From contig OZ218952.1 in NCBI GenBank assembly GCA_965112735.1, forward strand, positions 1,984,001 through 2,048,000: a stretch of 64,000 bases of DNA, read 5' to 3'. The notes beneath the pieces are model-generated. The model did not search any database. It had not been told where the DNA came from and was given only the letters and a program-made list of their open reading frames with translations. Each line of letters opens with the position of its first letter. Positions within the stretch are counted from its first letter, which is position 1. Positions 33,806 to 44,517 of the stretch are shown here, piece after piece. A program made the translations under genes and the position numbers. Source of the DNA: Phaeosaccion multiseriatum (taxonomy: Eukaryota; Ochrophyta, other classes).

Positions 33806-34634
33806 ATGACGCGGAAGAGGCTACTCGTTGGTCTGTTTTGTGCGTGCAATGGAGTTGCGCTCACTCAGGGCTTCCAATTCCTTCCACCAGCGACGCTGCG
33901 ACGAGGAGGATCGGCAGCACAGCACCACCATCAACAGCAGCAGCAGCAGCAGCGGCAGCGGCAACCAATAGGCAGAGAGGAATGGCAGGGGGTTGCGACA
34001 AGGAGGAGAGGGTCAGGAGGGTCGCCGCTGGGCATGGTGGACGTGAATGTGGCGTCGAGTGTCGCTCTCGCGGCAGACCAGGCAGTGTCGGCGTGGAGCG
34101 TGACGAGCTCCTCCTCGGACATCGCCTCCTCTCTGTTTGAGGGGAGCCTGTTCCCATACTTGGCTTTCCTGTTTTTCCTCAAGAAAGACGCCACAGGGGC
34201 TCCCAAGGGCGCCTTCTTCGGCTTTGCATTCCTCCTGGCCTTTGTTGGCGCGTCAATTCCTGCCGGGGTCTATGGTGAGCGAGCGAGCGAGAGAGAGAGA
34301 GAGAGAAAGAGGAGGAGGAGGAGGAGAAGGAGAAGTATTTATCTGACACGCTCGCTGCTGCTGATTCTTCTCCTACCCTGTATGTGCCCAGGGCTCTCCT
34401 TGTAATTGACGCATCCTCCTTCTACGGCCTTGCTCATCTTCCTCCCCCTCTTGCGTCTCCTGGCTCACCCTTCTCAACAGCGAAATTGGAATATGGGGAG
34501 ATCTTGGCCAATATCGACTGGCTGCATGGGTGTGCGGAGGCCCTGCTGACGGTGACCAACATACTCATTGGTGAGTAGGGACGAGGAGGAGGTGAACTCT
34601 AACCGCTCTCATCAGGCTACCATACCTTGCCAGG

Positions 34635-34683
<49 letters not shown>

Positions 34684-36090
34684 GACCCACCTCGCCCAAC
34701 CCCTTTGCAGCCGTCTTGGCAAAGTCAAAAGGATGGACAGACCAAGAATGGCGTAGTGCGTTGCTCTCTGCCGGTCGCGCAGCAGGGCTGGCACCTCTCA
34801 CCATCCCAACTCGCCGCCCAACGGCATGCACTGTTCTGTTGCGCTCTGCCCTCCTCTCCCTCCTCCTCTCCCTCCTCCTGCCCCCTCTCCCAACAAACAA
34901 AACACACAGTCAAGGCTTTCCGAACGGCAGTAGTGAGCCCCGGGGCAGGGACGGACGGACAGCAGCGAGACCTCGTGTTGGAGAGCAGCGGCTGGGCCAC
35001 TCTCCTGGCGGGGGGCCTCACCCTCGCCATGGGCGCTGTGGATGGCGGCTCATCGCTGCTCGGGTTTGCTATGCACGCCGAGCCCGCCAATGCGCTAAGC
35101 TTCCCCACATGGTTGGTGCACTCCAGTAGCCTGCTGGAGTGGCTGGCGGCCATGGTGTATGTGTGGCGCTACGCGGAGGTGTCGGGCGTGAAGCAGTGGA
35201 AAGGCCTCACGCTGGCCATGATCCCTTTGCACACGAGTGGCCTGGTGAGTAGTGTGGTAGGGTATTGGGGCAATAGGGGAGTTGTGCGTTGTGCGTTGGC
35301 GCTTTTTCATTTATAGATGCAGGCCCTCACACCTTCCGTCCTCCCTTACTTCCTTGCTTGCCTACCTTGCTTGCCTACCTTTCTTCCTTCCGTCCTTCCT
35401 TCCGTCCTTGCTTCTTTCCTTCCTTCCGTTCTTCCTTGCTTCCCTCCCTCCCTTCCTTCCCTCCATTCCCTTCCTTCTTTCCTCCCTCCCTCTCCTTCCC
35501 CTCCCTCATGTTATGCATGGGTGATGATTTACAAACCGCACGGTCAAACAACCTACCACGAACGAACGCACGAACGAGCCCAGTGCGCGTGCACCTTCCA
35601 CATCTTCTACAACAGCCCCGACGTGGTTGCTCTCGTGGCCCTCCAAGCGGGTCTCACGGTCTTTGGTAACTCATGCCTCGCCTTCGCCACATACCGCATC
35701 TTCCAGGAGGGGCAGCGAAGGCAAGCGCAGGCATACACAGCCGCCGCAGCAGGTGGTGGTACAGCAGCAGCAGCAGCGAAGAGAGGAGGAGGAAAGCGCG
35801 CTCCACCAAAAGCAGCAGCAGCAACAGAAGCAGCAGCAGAGCAGCAGCAGCAGCGGCTGGCGAGCGGAGGACAACAAATGTCTGATGCAGCCTTCTACGG
35901 CCGCATCTTGGCCGGCACGGTGGGCCTTGCCGTTGTCGCCAAGTGGGGGGAGCTTTTTGTGGACTTTCCCTTTGAGCCCACCTACGGCGCCGCCCTTCTT
36001 CTCGTGTTGGGCCCCACCGTCGCCAATGCGCTAAAGTGGGCCGCGCGGTCCAAACAAGATGCGCCGCTGCCTGCAGATGAGTGGATTTAA
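33806..36090 (+). CDS. Plastid membrane protein, DUF3593-DUF2499 (Ycf49-like)
   Basis: Exons 33806-34274, 34481-34570, 34711-34773, 34910-35244 and 35584-36090 close in frame to 487 residues. The N-terminus MTRKRLLVGLFCACNGVALT followed by QGFQF looks like a signal peptide with an aromatic-containing plastid transit peptide, as in secondary-plastid algae. Then comes a DUF3593 domain (LFPYLAFLFFLKK, FGFAFLLAFVGASIPAGVY, NIDWLHGCAEALLTVTN) and a DUF2499/Ycf49 domain (LSFPTWLVHSSSLLEWLAAM, WKGLTLAMIPLHTSGLCACT, FHIFYNSP, LQAGLTVFGNSCLAFATYRI). Both are membrane domains conserved in cyanobacteria and plastids; their function is not known to me. After an Ala/Gln linker there are two more hydrophobic segments. 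A run of glutamines lies between the transit region and DUF3593. Confidence 0.88.
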
Positions 36091-36344
36091 GACCCACAGT
36101 CGCCAACTCATCAACCAAGGCAGAGCATTTGCGAGAGGGCTTGAGAGGCTCATTTATTTCCTCCCTTCCTTCGAAGTAATGTAACTATAACTAGGCCCTT
36201 ACTTGTACAATGTCTCTCTCTATCATCATCTATTTTCTCTGTTTGTTTGTAGACGTAAGTACGTCGCAGAGAAGGAGGGGTTGCCATTGCTCACCCCCAT
36301 CCACCCTTCCTTCCAGCAGAATGCCCCCCCCTTCGGTACGCACG

Positions 36345-36347
36345 CAC

Positions 36348-36396
<49 letters not shown>

Positions 36397-36412
36397 CACA
36401 CACACGCACAGC
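36345..36412. repeat. (AC)n microsatellite
   Basis: AC repeat between the plastid protein gene and the broken paralogue fragment. Confidence 0.95.
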
Positions 36413-36432
36413 AGAGCGCATCACAGCACATC

Positions 36433-36775
36433 TCACACGGGATGGAGCTTGGTCAGCCACCCCCGCCACTCCATATCATCGCCAGCAGCGGTGGTGCCCT
36501 CCTTGTCCTTCCTTCCCCCAAAGCTTGGCGGTCCTCTGCAGCACTTTGTCGTTCCACGTGGCCACGGTGTTCTCTTCACAGCTTCCTCGTCGAGCGGAGC
36601 AACGCCACCACCACCACCACCACCACCATGACCACCACCAGCGGCAGCGGCAGCACGAGGATTCGATGGTACTACCGCAGCAACAGCTGCAGGAATGGGC
36701 TCAGCAGGGGCGGCGCCAGGGGAGTCCTCCACAGGCGACTCGGGCACCATCGACGCTCCTCAGCCCGAGCGAGAG
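36433..36775 (-). pseudogene. Broken C-terminal fragment of the paralogue A/B family
   Basis: The sense strand matches the end of the 14749-17279 gene over about 300 bp: EDSPGAAPAEPIPAAVAAV, a Gly run, VAPLDEEAVKR, then in a shifted frame WNDKVLQRTAKLWGKE (compare RWNDALQTRR). A stop interrupts the upstream part (equivalent of SGGGASM). It lies directly 3' of paralogue B, in the same orientation. It could be residue of a tandem duplication or an alternative terminal exon of B. Confidence 0.7.
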
Positions 36776-36971
36776 GAGTACATACACACAAAGTACATAC
36801 ATACGTACGTACGTACATACATGCCATTGCTTGTGCCGCTCCCGCCCTCCTTCAGCGCTGCTCCGCTGTGGCGGCGTTGCCAAGAAGACAACCCCCTTCG
36901 CGCACTCGCCCACGCCCACGCCCACGCCCACGCCCACGCACACACCAACCGGAGAAAAGCTTGCGTCACAC

Positions 36972-38985
36972 TCACACGAGGGTGTCCTGGTCCAGCAGGC
37001 TCTGCACTCTCTGCTCCAGCAGGCTCACCACGTCTGTGTGTCCCTTGAGTTTGGCGTCTTTGATGAGCTGCGCCAGCTTGCTGAGCCTCGCGTACAGGAC
37101 TTTGTCCGGGTCGAGCGCAGCTTCATTGTCCAGCAGAGAAACGCCCCCACCAGCAGCGGTAGGATGAGCATACGCTGCTTCCTCCTCCTCTTTCTCCTCC
37201 TGCTCCTGCTCCTGCTCCTCCTCCTCCTCCTCCTCCTCCGCCACTTCTCTCCTCCTCCTTTTCCTTCTCCTCTTCCTCCTTCTTCTCTCCTCCTCCTCCT
37301 CCTCCTCGTCGTCGTCGTCCTCTTCCCCCCTCCCCCCCCCCCCCTCCTCCTCCCCCTCCTCCTCCTCCTCCTCCTCCTCCTCCTCCTCTTCCGCCTCCTT
37401 GCCCTTCTCCTTGTTCCTGTCCTTGCTCTTCTGCCTCTTTTTCTTACCCTTCTTCTTCGGTCTTCGTTTCCGTTCGGCTGAAGAGCTTCCCTCGCTGGAC
37501 GTGCTATCTGCTGGCTGCGAACCGTTTCTCTTCTTCATCTTGCTCTCTCCTCTGAAACCAAGCTTTCTCTTCGCGGAAGAGCTGCCTCCAGCCGCCACTG
37601 CCTCACCACCCCCTGCCCTCCCCCCCCCCCCTCCTCCTCCTCCTCCTCCTCCTCCTCCTCCTCCTCCTCCAGCAGCTGCTACTGTCGCCCTTCCTCCTCT
37701 TCCTCTTCTTCCCGTTGGTGCTGCTACCGTGAGGGATCTTGGGGGGCGAGAGGCACGTGGCGCTTTGAAGGGCGACAGAGGAGAAGCTGCGCTGTCATGA
37801 ATGCTCCAGCCATTCCCACGCGCCGCAGGAAGGAGGAAAACCTCCTCCTTCTTGGTGCCCGGTTTATTGCCTGGGCGATTGCCCTGCAGCTGCCGAACAG
37901 ACACCCATTTGCCAATCACATTGGGAATGGGCCCACCCACCTCATCCACATGGCACACCATGCGCCCCACCTTGATGACTTTCCCCTTGAGACTCCCATC
38001 CAGCCCCCCCCCTTCTCCTTCTCCTTCTCCTCCTTCCCATCCCACAACAGGATTAAGGATGGTGGGGGGCACGGCCCCAGCTACACCGTCGGTACCTCCT
38101 CCTCCTGTCGCTCCTCCTCCCAAGACTCGTAGGGTGGCCCAGCTCTTGCCATACCCGCTCCAGCAGAGCTCCTCCTCCTGCCGTCGCATCACAAAGTCCA
38201 CAAGGTGTACGTGGAGGGCCGGCGAAGCACATCTTTTGGACCTGTGGGGGGGTGAGTCAATCGCTTTGATGACCACTCCGACCCTCCACCACGGGGTTCT
38301 CCCTGAGAGATCCCTGTAGCAGCTGGATGTGACTGAATACTGATCTGTCGCGTAAAAGAGGATCACTGTTCCGGGCTGTTCGATAGAAAGAATGCCAGGC
38401 GGGTGGTGACCAGCAGTCGGCAACGCACAGCAGCAGCAGGGGAGGGGGGGGGGGGGCGGGACACAGGATGGATCATACGTGAATGAGATGGGTGGCTGAG
38501 GGGCGGAGAAGAGGAAGCCCCAAACAGGAGCACACGAGAGAGCTTACTGGGCAGAGGCCAGAGGGGCCAGTGAGATGAGAGAGCAGGGAAAAGGATAAGA
38601 TCCAGGTGAGAGAGCAGGGAAAGGCATAAGATCCAGGGGAGAGAGCAGGGAAAGGGATAACATCCAGGTGAGAGAGCAGGGAATATACCTTCAACGCATC
38701 CCCCAGAGACACCGCAGGGGGCTGCGAGACGACTTGCAGCCCGGGCGGAAGAGGCAGATGCTCCAGCGAGCGGCAAGTACTTCTGGAAGCGGCGGTGGCT
38801 TCCCCTTTCCCATCAGCTGCTGCATGTCCATCAGGACTAGCACCACCAGCAGGAGCAGCAGGTGCCTCCGTTTTGATGACCTTTCTCATACAACGTTGTG
38901 TCATAGATTCTTCTTCATCGCTGCTACTACTGCTGCAGAGGTCGAGAATGTCCTCAGACAAGTCCTCAGACACGTCCTCAGTCAT
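36972..38985 (-). CDS. Acidic/basic low-complexity protein, paralogue B
   Basis: Exons 38985-38689 and 38375-36972 join in phase 0 to give 566 residues. It shares with the gene at 14749-17279 the N-terminal acidic motif (EDILDLCSSSSSDEEE versus VVDLCNSDEEE), the intron position before QPGTVILFY, the segment WWRVGVVIKAIDSPPHRSKR, the phrase LCWSGYGK, PPTILNPVVG, KVIKVGR, a Lys/Arg-rich nuclear-type stretch, a long Glu run and the C-terminal GGVSLLDNEA region. The end (LAQLIKDAKLKGHTDVVSLL and EQRVQSLLD) looks like a helical hairpin. Intron 1 is a tandem repeat. Function unknown; the conserved segment after the intron is the part to compare. Confidence 0.8.
38565..38688. repeat. 35-bp tandem repeat at the donor of paralogue B intron 1
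   Basis: Four imperfect copies of a unit containing GAGAGAGCAGGGAAAGG and ATAAGATCCAG, the first touching the splice donor at 38688. Confidence 0.9.
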
Positions 38986-39218
38986 GCCTAGGGAAGGATG
39001 GTATATTATATTGCACTTAAGCCGTGGATGGAAAAGAGATGGATAATGAGAGATGAGGAGATTTTAGTTTCAGTTTTAATTTCACACAACACCCTGGAAA
39101 AGAAATGGGTGGGGGAAATTTGAGAAATAGAGGAAACATCTCACATACGGTAAGATAGAAAGCGCACTCGCTACGCTCGCACGCGAAAAATAAGAAGAAG
39201 AAGAAGAAGAAGAAGAAG

Positions 39219-40637
39219 ATGATGAAGAAGAAGCCCTCTTCTTGTGCTTCAGAGGGGAGCTCAGGAGGCCCCGCTACCGAGGCAGCAGATTGGGATGGAA
39301 TGGAGGTGCTGACCCTCATTGTTGCAAACGTGGGCTTCTTCAAGAGTCTGTGGGGCTTGTGCAGAGAGGTGGATGCAGACGTGGGATCTATGGGGAGGCG
39401 AGTTCTTCTACACTGCGATGTGCCTAAAGCGGTCCAGCAGAGAATGCTGAATATGCTCGAGCACCAGCAGCGGCTTGAGGTTGGGCCATCGGGGGAAGGA
39501 GGAGCATCCTCCGCTGCTGAGGATGGACAAAGACCATGCGGCCAAGAGGAGCAGCAGCGGGCCCAGCAGCGTGGAGAGGGAGGAGGGGAGATCCCCAACA
39601 AAAGGCATTTTCGGGTCAGCGCTGTCACGCTGGGGATTACCAACCCGCCGTACTCTCAATTTGACGATAAACCGGCGGACATTGCCCTTGTCAAGGAAGC
39701 GCTGAGATTGCTCCCTCCCTCGGTGAAGCACGTTCGCTTGGGAGATGGTTTCAGCTGTCGTGGCCTGCGTCTTCCTGACGGGCTGGAGAGTGTACATTTT
39801 GGGAGAGATTTTTCCGAAGAGGTCACACTTCCGCACGCCTTGAGAGAGTTGAGCTTTGATCCTGAGTCCATTTACGACCATCCTTTGGACCTCCCCCCAT
39901 CGCTGCGGAAGATCACGCTTGGGCCCTGGTTTGACCATGACCTGACTCTTCCCAGCTCTCTTGAAGAGCTGAAGTTTGGCGGCGATACGAGTTGCTTCAA
40001 TCGTCTATTGAACCTGCCTGCCTCACTTCGGACTCTGCACCTGGGACGGTACTACAGGCTGCCCCTATCGGATCTGCCGGACGGGCTGAAGGAGCTGAAA
40101 TTTCCCTATTGGTCGGGCTTTAATCATCCGTTGATCCTGCCTCCCTCTCTTCGGACTCTTCACCTGGGATCGTACTACAGGCTACCCCTATCGGATCTGC
40201 CGGACGGGCTGGAGGAGCTGGAATTTCCCTATAGGTCGAGGTTTAATCATCCGTTGATCCTGCCTGCCTCTCTTCGGACTCTAAAGCTGGGAAGGGAGTA
40301 TGAACAGCCCCTATCGGATCTGCCGGACGGGCTGGAGGAGCTGGCGTTTCCCGAAGATTCGAGTTTTTATCATCCGTTAACCGTGCCTGCCTCTCTTCGG
40401 ACTCTAAAGCTGGGGAGGGGCTACATGGAGCCGCTCCCAGATCTGCCTGCAGGTCTGAAGCGACTCGTGGTTTGGGCGGGAACCGAGGCCCCTGATCAGC
40501 TGCCCGAGGGCCTTGAAGTGGAGATACTTGATTTTGAAGGGAATTGGGATGATGATGATGATGATGATGATGACGAGGAGGACGAGGAGGGGGAGGATCG
40601 GCCCTGGACAAGATTATCTGATTTCCCTGATTACTGA
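39219..40637 (+). CDS. FNIP-repeat protein with element-derived C-terminus
   Basis: Single-exon gene, 472 residues. Residues about 150-440 are FNIP-type repeats: alternating LPDGL.EL.F and FNHPL.LP.SLRTL.LG units, a beta-solenoid family common in Dictyostelium and large DNA viruses and thought to bind proteins. Three central repeats are nearly identical at DNA level (period about 120 bp from 40012), a recent expansion. The N-terminal 120 residues (VLTLIVANVGFFKSLWGLCR, VLLHCDVPKAVQQRMLNMLE) may be an F-box-like or similar adaptor module, but I cannot confirm it. An Asp/Glu tail leads into RPWTRLSDFPDY-stop, which is encoded entirely by the inverted-repeat element inserted at 40598. Confidence 0.82.
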   Translation: MMKKKPSSCASEGSSGGPATEAADWDGMEVLTLIVANVGFFKSLWGLCREVDADVGSMGRRVLLHCDVPKAVQQRMLNMLEHQQRLEVGPSGEGGASSAAEDGQRPCGQEEQQRAQQRGEGGGEIPNKRHFRVSAVTLGITNPPYSQFDDKPADIALVKEALRLLPPSVKHVRLGDGFSCRGLRLPDGLESVHFGRDFSEEVTLPHALRELSFDPESIYDHPLDLPPSLRKITLGPWFDHDLTLPSSLEELKFGGDTSCFNRLLNLPASLRTLHLGRYYRLPLSDLPDGLKELKFPYWSGFNHPLILPPSLRTLHLGSYYRLPLSDLPDGLEELEFPYRSRFNHPLILPASLRTLKLGREYEQPLSDLPDGLEELAFPEDSSFYHPLTVPASLRTLKLGRGYMEPLPDLPAGLKRLVVWAGTEAPDQLPEGLEVEILDFEGNWDDDDDDDDDEEDEEGEDRPWTRLSDFPDY

Positions 40638-40821
40638 TTATGACCGGCGCCAGCCGGCCTGATTACTGATTATGGCGCCAGCCCGAGGAAATGGCCGGTG
40701 CCAGCCAGCCTGGTTGCTGATTACAGCCGGTGACCAGCCGGCCTGATTACTGATTATGGCGCCAGCCGGGGCCTGATTACTGATTACGGCCGGCGCACAC
40801 CGTAATCTTGTCCAGGGCCGA
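40598..40821. mobile_element. Inverted-repeat DNA element beta, 224 bp
   Basis: Perfect 19-bp terminal inverted repeats, TCGGCCCTGGACAAGATTA at 40598-40616 and its complement at 40803-40821. GGAGGA flanks both sides, consistent with a 6-bp target duplication but ambiguous in a GGA repeat. The interior is five copies of CTGATTACTGATTA separated by GCCGGCGCCAGCCGG-like cores. No coding capacity of its own, but it supplies the last 12 codons and the stop of the FNIP gene. Confidence 0.88.
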
Positions 40822-40888
40822 GGAGGAGGAGGAGGAGGAGGAGGAGGAGGAGGAGGAGGAGGAGGAGGAGGAGGAGGAGGAGGAGGAG
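40822..40888. repeat. (GGA)n repeat
   Basis: GGA triplets continuing from the FNIP gene's acidic tail on the other side of element beta, as if the element inserted inside one GGA/GAC tract. Confidence 0.95.
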
Positions 40889-40898
40889 TATTCTTAAG

Positions 40899-41403
40899 GC
40901 GACGCGGACGCAGCACACTGATGATGATGAAGGAGGAGGACGGCGGGAGGGCGGGGGAAGAGTATAAGGCCGAAGCAGAGACGGTCATGATTGCAAGACG
41001 GACGAGTTGAGGAGATGAGATGTAGCTACCCAGGTTGATTACGGTGACTGTCTTGCTTGTGGACCGGCGCTTCGGCGTGATGGTGACAAGCATGCACCTG
41101 TCCGATCTGGAGAGCACTGCCCTACAGCTGTGTGTGCAGAGGTCGGATCCGTCCATGGCCGCCGCTCTTGAGGTGTTCTGTCTGGAGAAGGACGAGACCG
41201 ACTTTAAGGACACTCTCCGGCGGCCGGCCCTCTTCCTCCTGGCGGGGAGCGCCGCTTTCAGGAGGAGGAGGAGGAGGAGGAGGAGGAGGAGGAGCAGAAG
41301 GAGCGGCATCAGCAGGCTACGAAGAGGAGGACGACGAGGAGGAGGGAGGCAGAGCACGAAAGTTTTTGAGTCTTCAGACTCTTGCTTTTTCTTGTATTTT
41401 TAA
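40899..41403 (+). other. Possible exon of an unrecognised gene
   Basis: An open stretch after a possible acceptor (CTACCCAG at about 41033) reads LLVDRRFGVMVTSMHLSDLE, then CVQRSDPSMAAALEVFCLEK, then DETDFKDTLRR, before a GGA repeat. It looks like a folded helical segment, but I could not build a complete gene: the upstream part (MMMKEEDGGRAGEEYKAEAE from 40921) stops at 41008 without a usable donor. It may be a real small gene or a remnant. Confidence 0.35.
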
Positions 41404-41554
41404 AACTGAAAACTGAAAACTTGTTTCCTACAGGGCGAGGCTCTCCTGCTACGTCCTTCCCGTCCCTTCTCGACACATCCATCCTGGTTCGTTCGTTCCC
41501 TCCCTTCTTCCGCTCCTTCCTATCTGTCTTTATTCCTTTGCTTCCATACCCTCC

Positions 41555-41916
41555 TCAGCAAAGGGGCACTTCGGTCACCCCTGCCTCGGGAAGCGGCTCT
41601 CCGCCTCCGTTCTTGACCGCAGGCCGACCAGGGCGGGGTGTGGACGCCTCGACTTCGGTAACCATTCCCGGGGACAATGGCTGGGTGGTCAGCGCGGGCG
41701 GGCGGGAAGCCCTGATTCTACTCCAGATATCGCGCTGCTGCTGCGGCATCTGAATTGCTAACTGCGGCGCCTGAGGAGGCGCGGCGGTGGACTCATTAGT
41801 AGCCCTGCCAAGGATTTGCCGCTTGCGCCTCTCTTCCCGTGCGTCGAAGCGATGCAGGGCCAGGAGAGTCAGGCACGCGTCTGCAATGATGAGGCCGAAG
41901 CGAAGGTCCCATGTGA

Positions 41917-41955
<39 letters not shown>

Positions 41956-44517
41956 CCATTGGGACATCAACATCGCGCGGCGCCGATGGAGTAGGAGGAG
42001 GAGAGGTCAGTAAGTAGGAAGTAAGGAAATAGTAAGAAATCAGTAAGTCAGTCAATATGAAGGACAGGCATCAAAAGCCCAATTCTGTCACGACATCGAC
42101 GCGCAATACATGAGCAAGTTTGTCTGTCCGCCTGCCTACCCGCCTGTCTGTCTGCTTCCCTCCGTCCCTTTCTCTCCCCCTCCCCCCTCCCCCCCCTCTC
42201 CCTCCCTCTCATACGGCGTACCATGATGAAATGCCTGGAGGTTGCCGTTTCGTTGACCTCGTCAAGCACGGCGGTGGTGCCTGCGAAGACGAGGATGACG
42301 GTGGAGATGGCCGCCAGCCACGTGTGGTAGTAGATGATCCTGCTGTTGCGTACACACTGCATGCATGGGATATGTGTTGCGTGCGTGTGTGTGTGTGTGT
42401 GAGACAGATAGACAGACAGCAAGAGAGAGAGATCGAGAGAGCGCGTGAACCCCGTCCCGCCGACACACGTGCGAGTGACAGGAGAGAGCCTTTACCCCCC
42501 TCCCCCAAGCACCACAGGGTAGGGTAAGTGGGGTTGGGCTAGCGCACACCCAACCAAGCCAAGCCAACACAGCCAAGGCTCAGGCTAGGAGCGGTGGAGA
42601 GTAGCGCGCCCACGCACACACGCACCTGTATGAGGGCGTCCCGTCTGGCGATGATGAGGTCCAGCAGCAAGAGCACCATGACAATGGCCACTGCCGTGCC
42701 CACAACTGAGAAAGACAGGTTGACCCAGTTGCTGGCCCGGGTGGACTTTCTGTTGGTCACCTGTACAAGAGCCAGAGCGCAACGAGCAGAAGGAAAGAGC
42801 GCCCGCGAGTAGTAGCAGCAGGCCGAGGATCGATGATGCGCCGTGGGAGGGAGAAGACAAACGGAGGGAGGAGACGAACAACCCCCCCCCCCCTTCCCTT
42901 GTTGTGTCCTTAACGCGGCAGTGGTGTGCGTAGCTTCCTTTGCAGAGGGCTCAAGCGAGAGAGACAAACACAACAAGCCAAATACTCACACGAGCTCAGC
43001 CCAAACTCGCCCACTCCATCTACCATTGTACTTACCCAGAAGTAGTTGCCCGTCCTGAGCAGAGTGTTCCAGAACACAGCAGAGGCTGTGGCCACGACAA
43101 AGGCAATCATGCACGACGCAAAGATGGTGTGCTGAGAGAGAGAGAGAGAGAGGAGAGGACATGCATTGGAGAGAGGGGTGCGAGCGAGCGGTGGTCAGAG
43201 AGAGGAAGGGCCGCAGACAGTGAAGCACAAGAGATATTCTGCCGTAGGAGAGGGCGGAGCCTCTCTCTCTCTCTCTCTCTCTCTCTCGACAGCCCACGTG
43301 TAGTCGAGCAGAGAGAACGAAGCGAGAAAGGGAAAGTCGCGGCCCTTTCCATATGCATTGTCTTCCTGTCCTTCGCTGCATGCTGTGTGTCTGTCGACTT
43401 GCTCACCCCTGACCCCTGACGCCTCACACCCCACCGCGTGGATGTGCACACTATAATACGACGAAGTACACACACATGCCGAACTGGTTCTTACATTGTT
43501 GGCCATTGTCGAGACTCGTCGGGACTTCTCAAAAGCTCGCACCACGCGAGAGAGGTTGATGAAGATGCACAGAGAGCTCAGCGGAATGAGGCACACGGAG
43601 ATGATTTCGATGAACTTGAGAAAGTAGATGAACATCTCCACCTCACGCTGAACCCAGCAGTTGATGACTAGCAGACTCATTATCAACTGCGACAGGGGGT
43701 ACATGAGCCCACTGTTCGTGGTGTGTTGTGGAGGAGAGGAGAGGGTGTGTGTCGTTGAACGGACGTTTAGAAAAGGCACAGCAGAGCCAACACACACATA
43801 TACATACACACACACACACACACAAGAAATGGCGCACGACAAGACCACCGCCAAGCAGCAAGGAGTAAGAGAGCACGAGGGAAGAGGGGAGAGGGACGAG
43901 TGAGTCGACGGGCGCGAAAGGGAGGACGTGAGGAAAGATGAGAGAGAGCAAAAGAGGTGGGCCACGCCTCTGTAGGAGACATTTTCGGCAACGAGTGAAC
44001 TGGCTTGAGAGTCTAACGCCTCCGCTCGGGCACTTTGCTTGCTCTGCTCGCTCCGCCTCTGCCCACCTCGCCTGACTTACCTAATCCAATTGAAAAAGAG
44101 AAGAGGAGAGCTCATGATGTAGTCTCTGCTCCAGCGAGAAGCGAGGCTCATGGAGATGAGGACAGCAATGATACGGAGAGTGCTTGCCAGCTTCTCTCCG
44201 CGCTGCATGCCCACATGCGCCCTGAAGGGAAGAGAGAGAGAGAGATTGAGAGAAAGATTGAGGGAGAGCAGAGATGGAAGAAAATCCCCCCCCCCCCCCT
44301 TGCCTTGCCTGCCTTCGGAGTGGTGGAAGTCTGACCAAACATCTCCAACTACCGACACTAACTAACCACATTCTACTGCGTCCATGCAGAGCCTGACCCT
44401 AATACACACTCCTCTTCCCAGCCTTTTCTTTGCCCCTTGCCCCTTGCCATCCTCGCGTCCTCACATGTCGGTGTCACTGCAGTACCCCTCCAAGTTGTCA
44501 TTAGGCGCCACCGTCAT
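41555..44517 (-). CDS. Orphan seven-helix membrane protein
   Basis: Exons on the minus strand: 44517-44465, 44221-44081, 43711-43495, 43131-43036, 42760-42626, 42356-42222, 41917-41555. All phases close, giving 379 residues. After a short N-terminus (MTVAPNDNLEGYCSDTDM) I count about seven hydrophobic segments: TLRIIAVLISMSL, SGLMYPLSQLIMSLLVIN, FLKFIEIISVCLIPLSSLCI, FASCMIAFVVATASAVFW, FSVVGTAVAIVMVLLLLDLI, HTWLAAISTVILVFAGTTAV and LIIADACLTLLAL. A polar tail of about 100 residues rich in Gln/Pro follows. The basic loop after helix 3 (SRVVRAFEKSRR) and the short N-terminus suggest an outside-in receptor-like topology, but no known receptor signature is evident. The last intron has a (CA)n tract as its acceptor. 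Confidence 0.75.
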
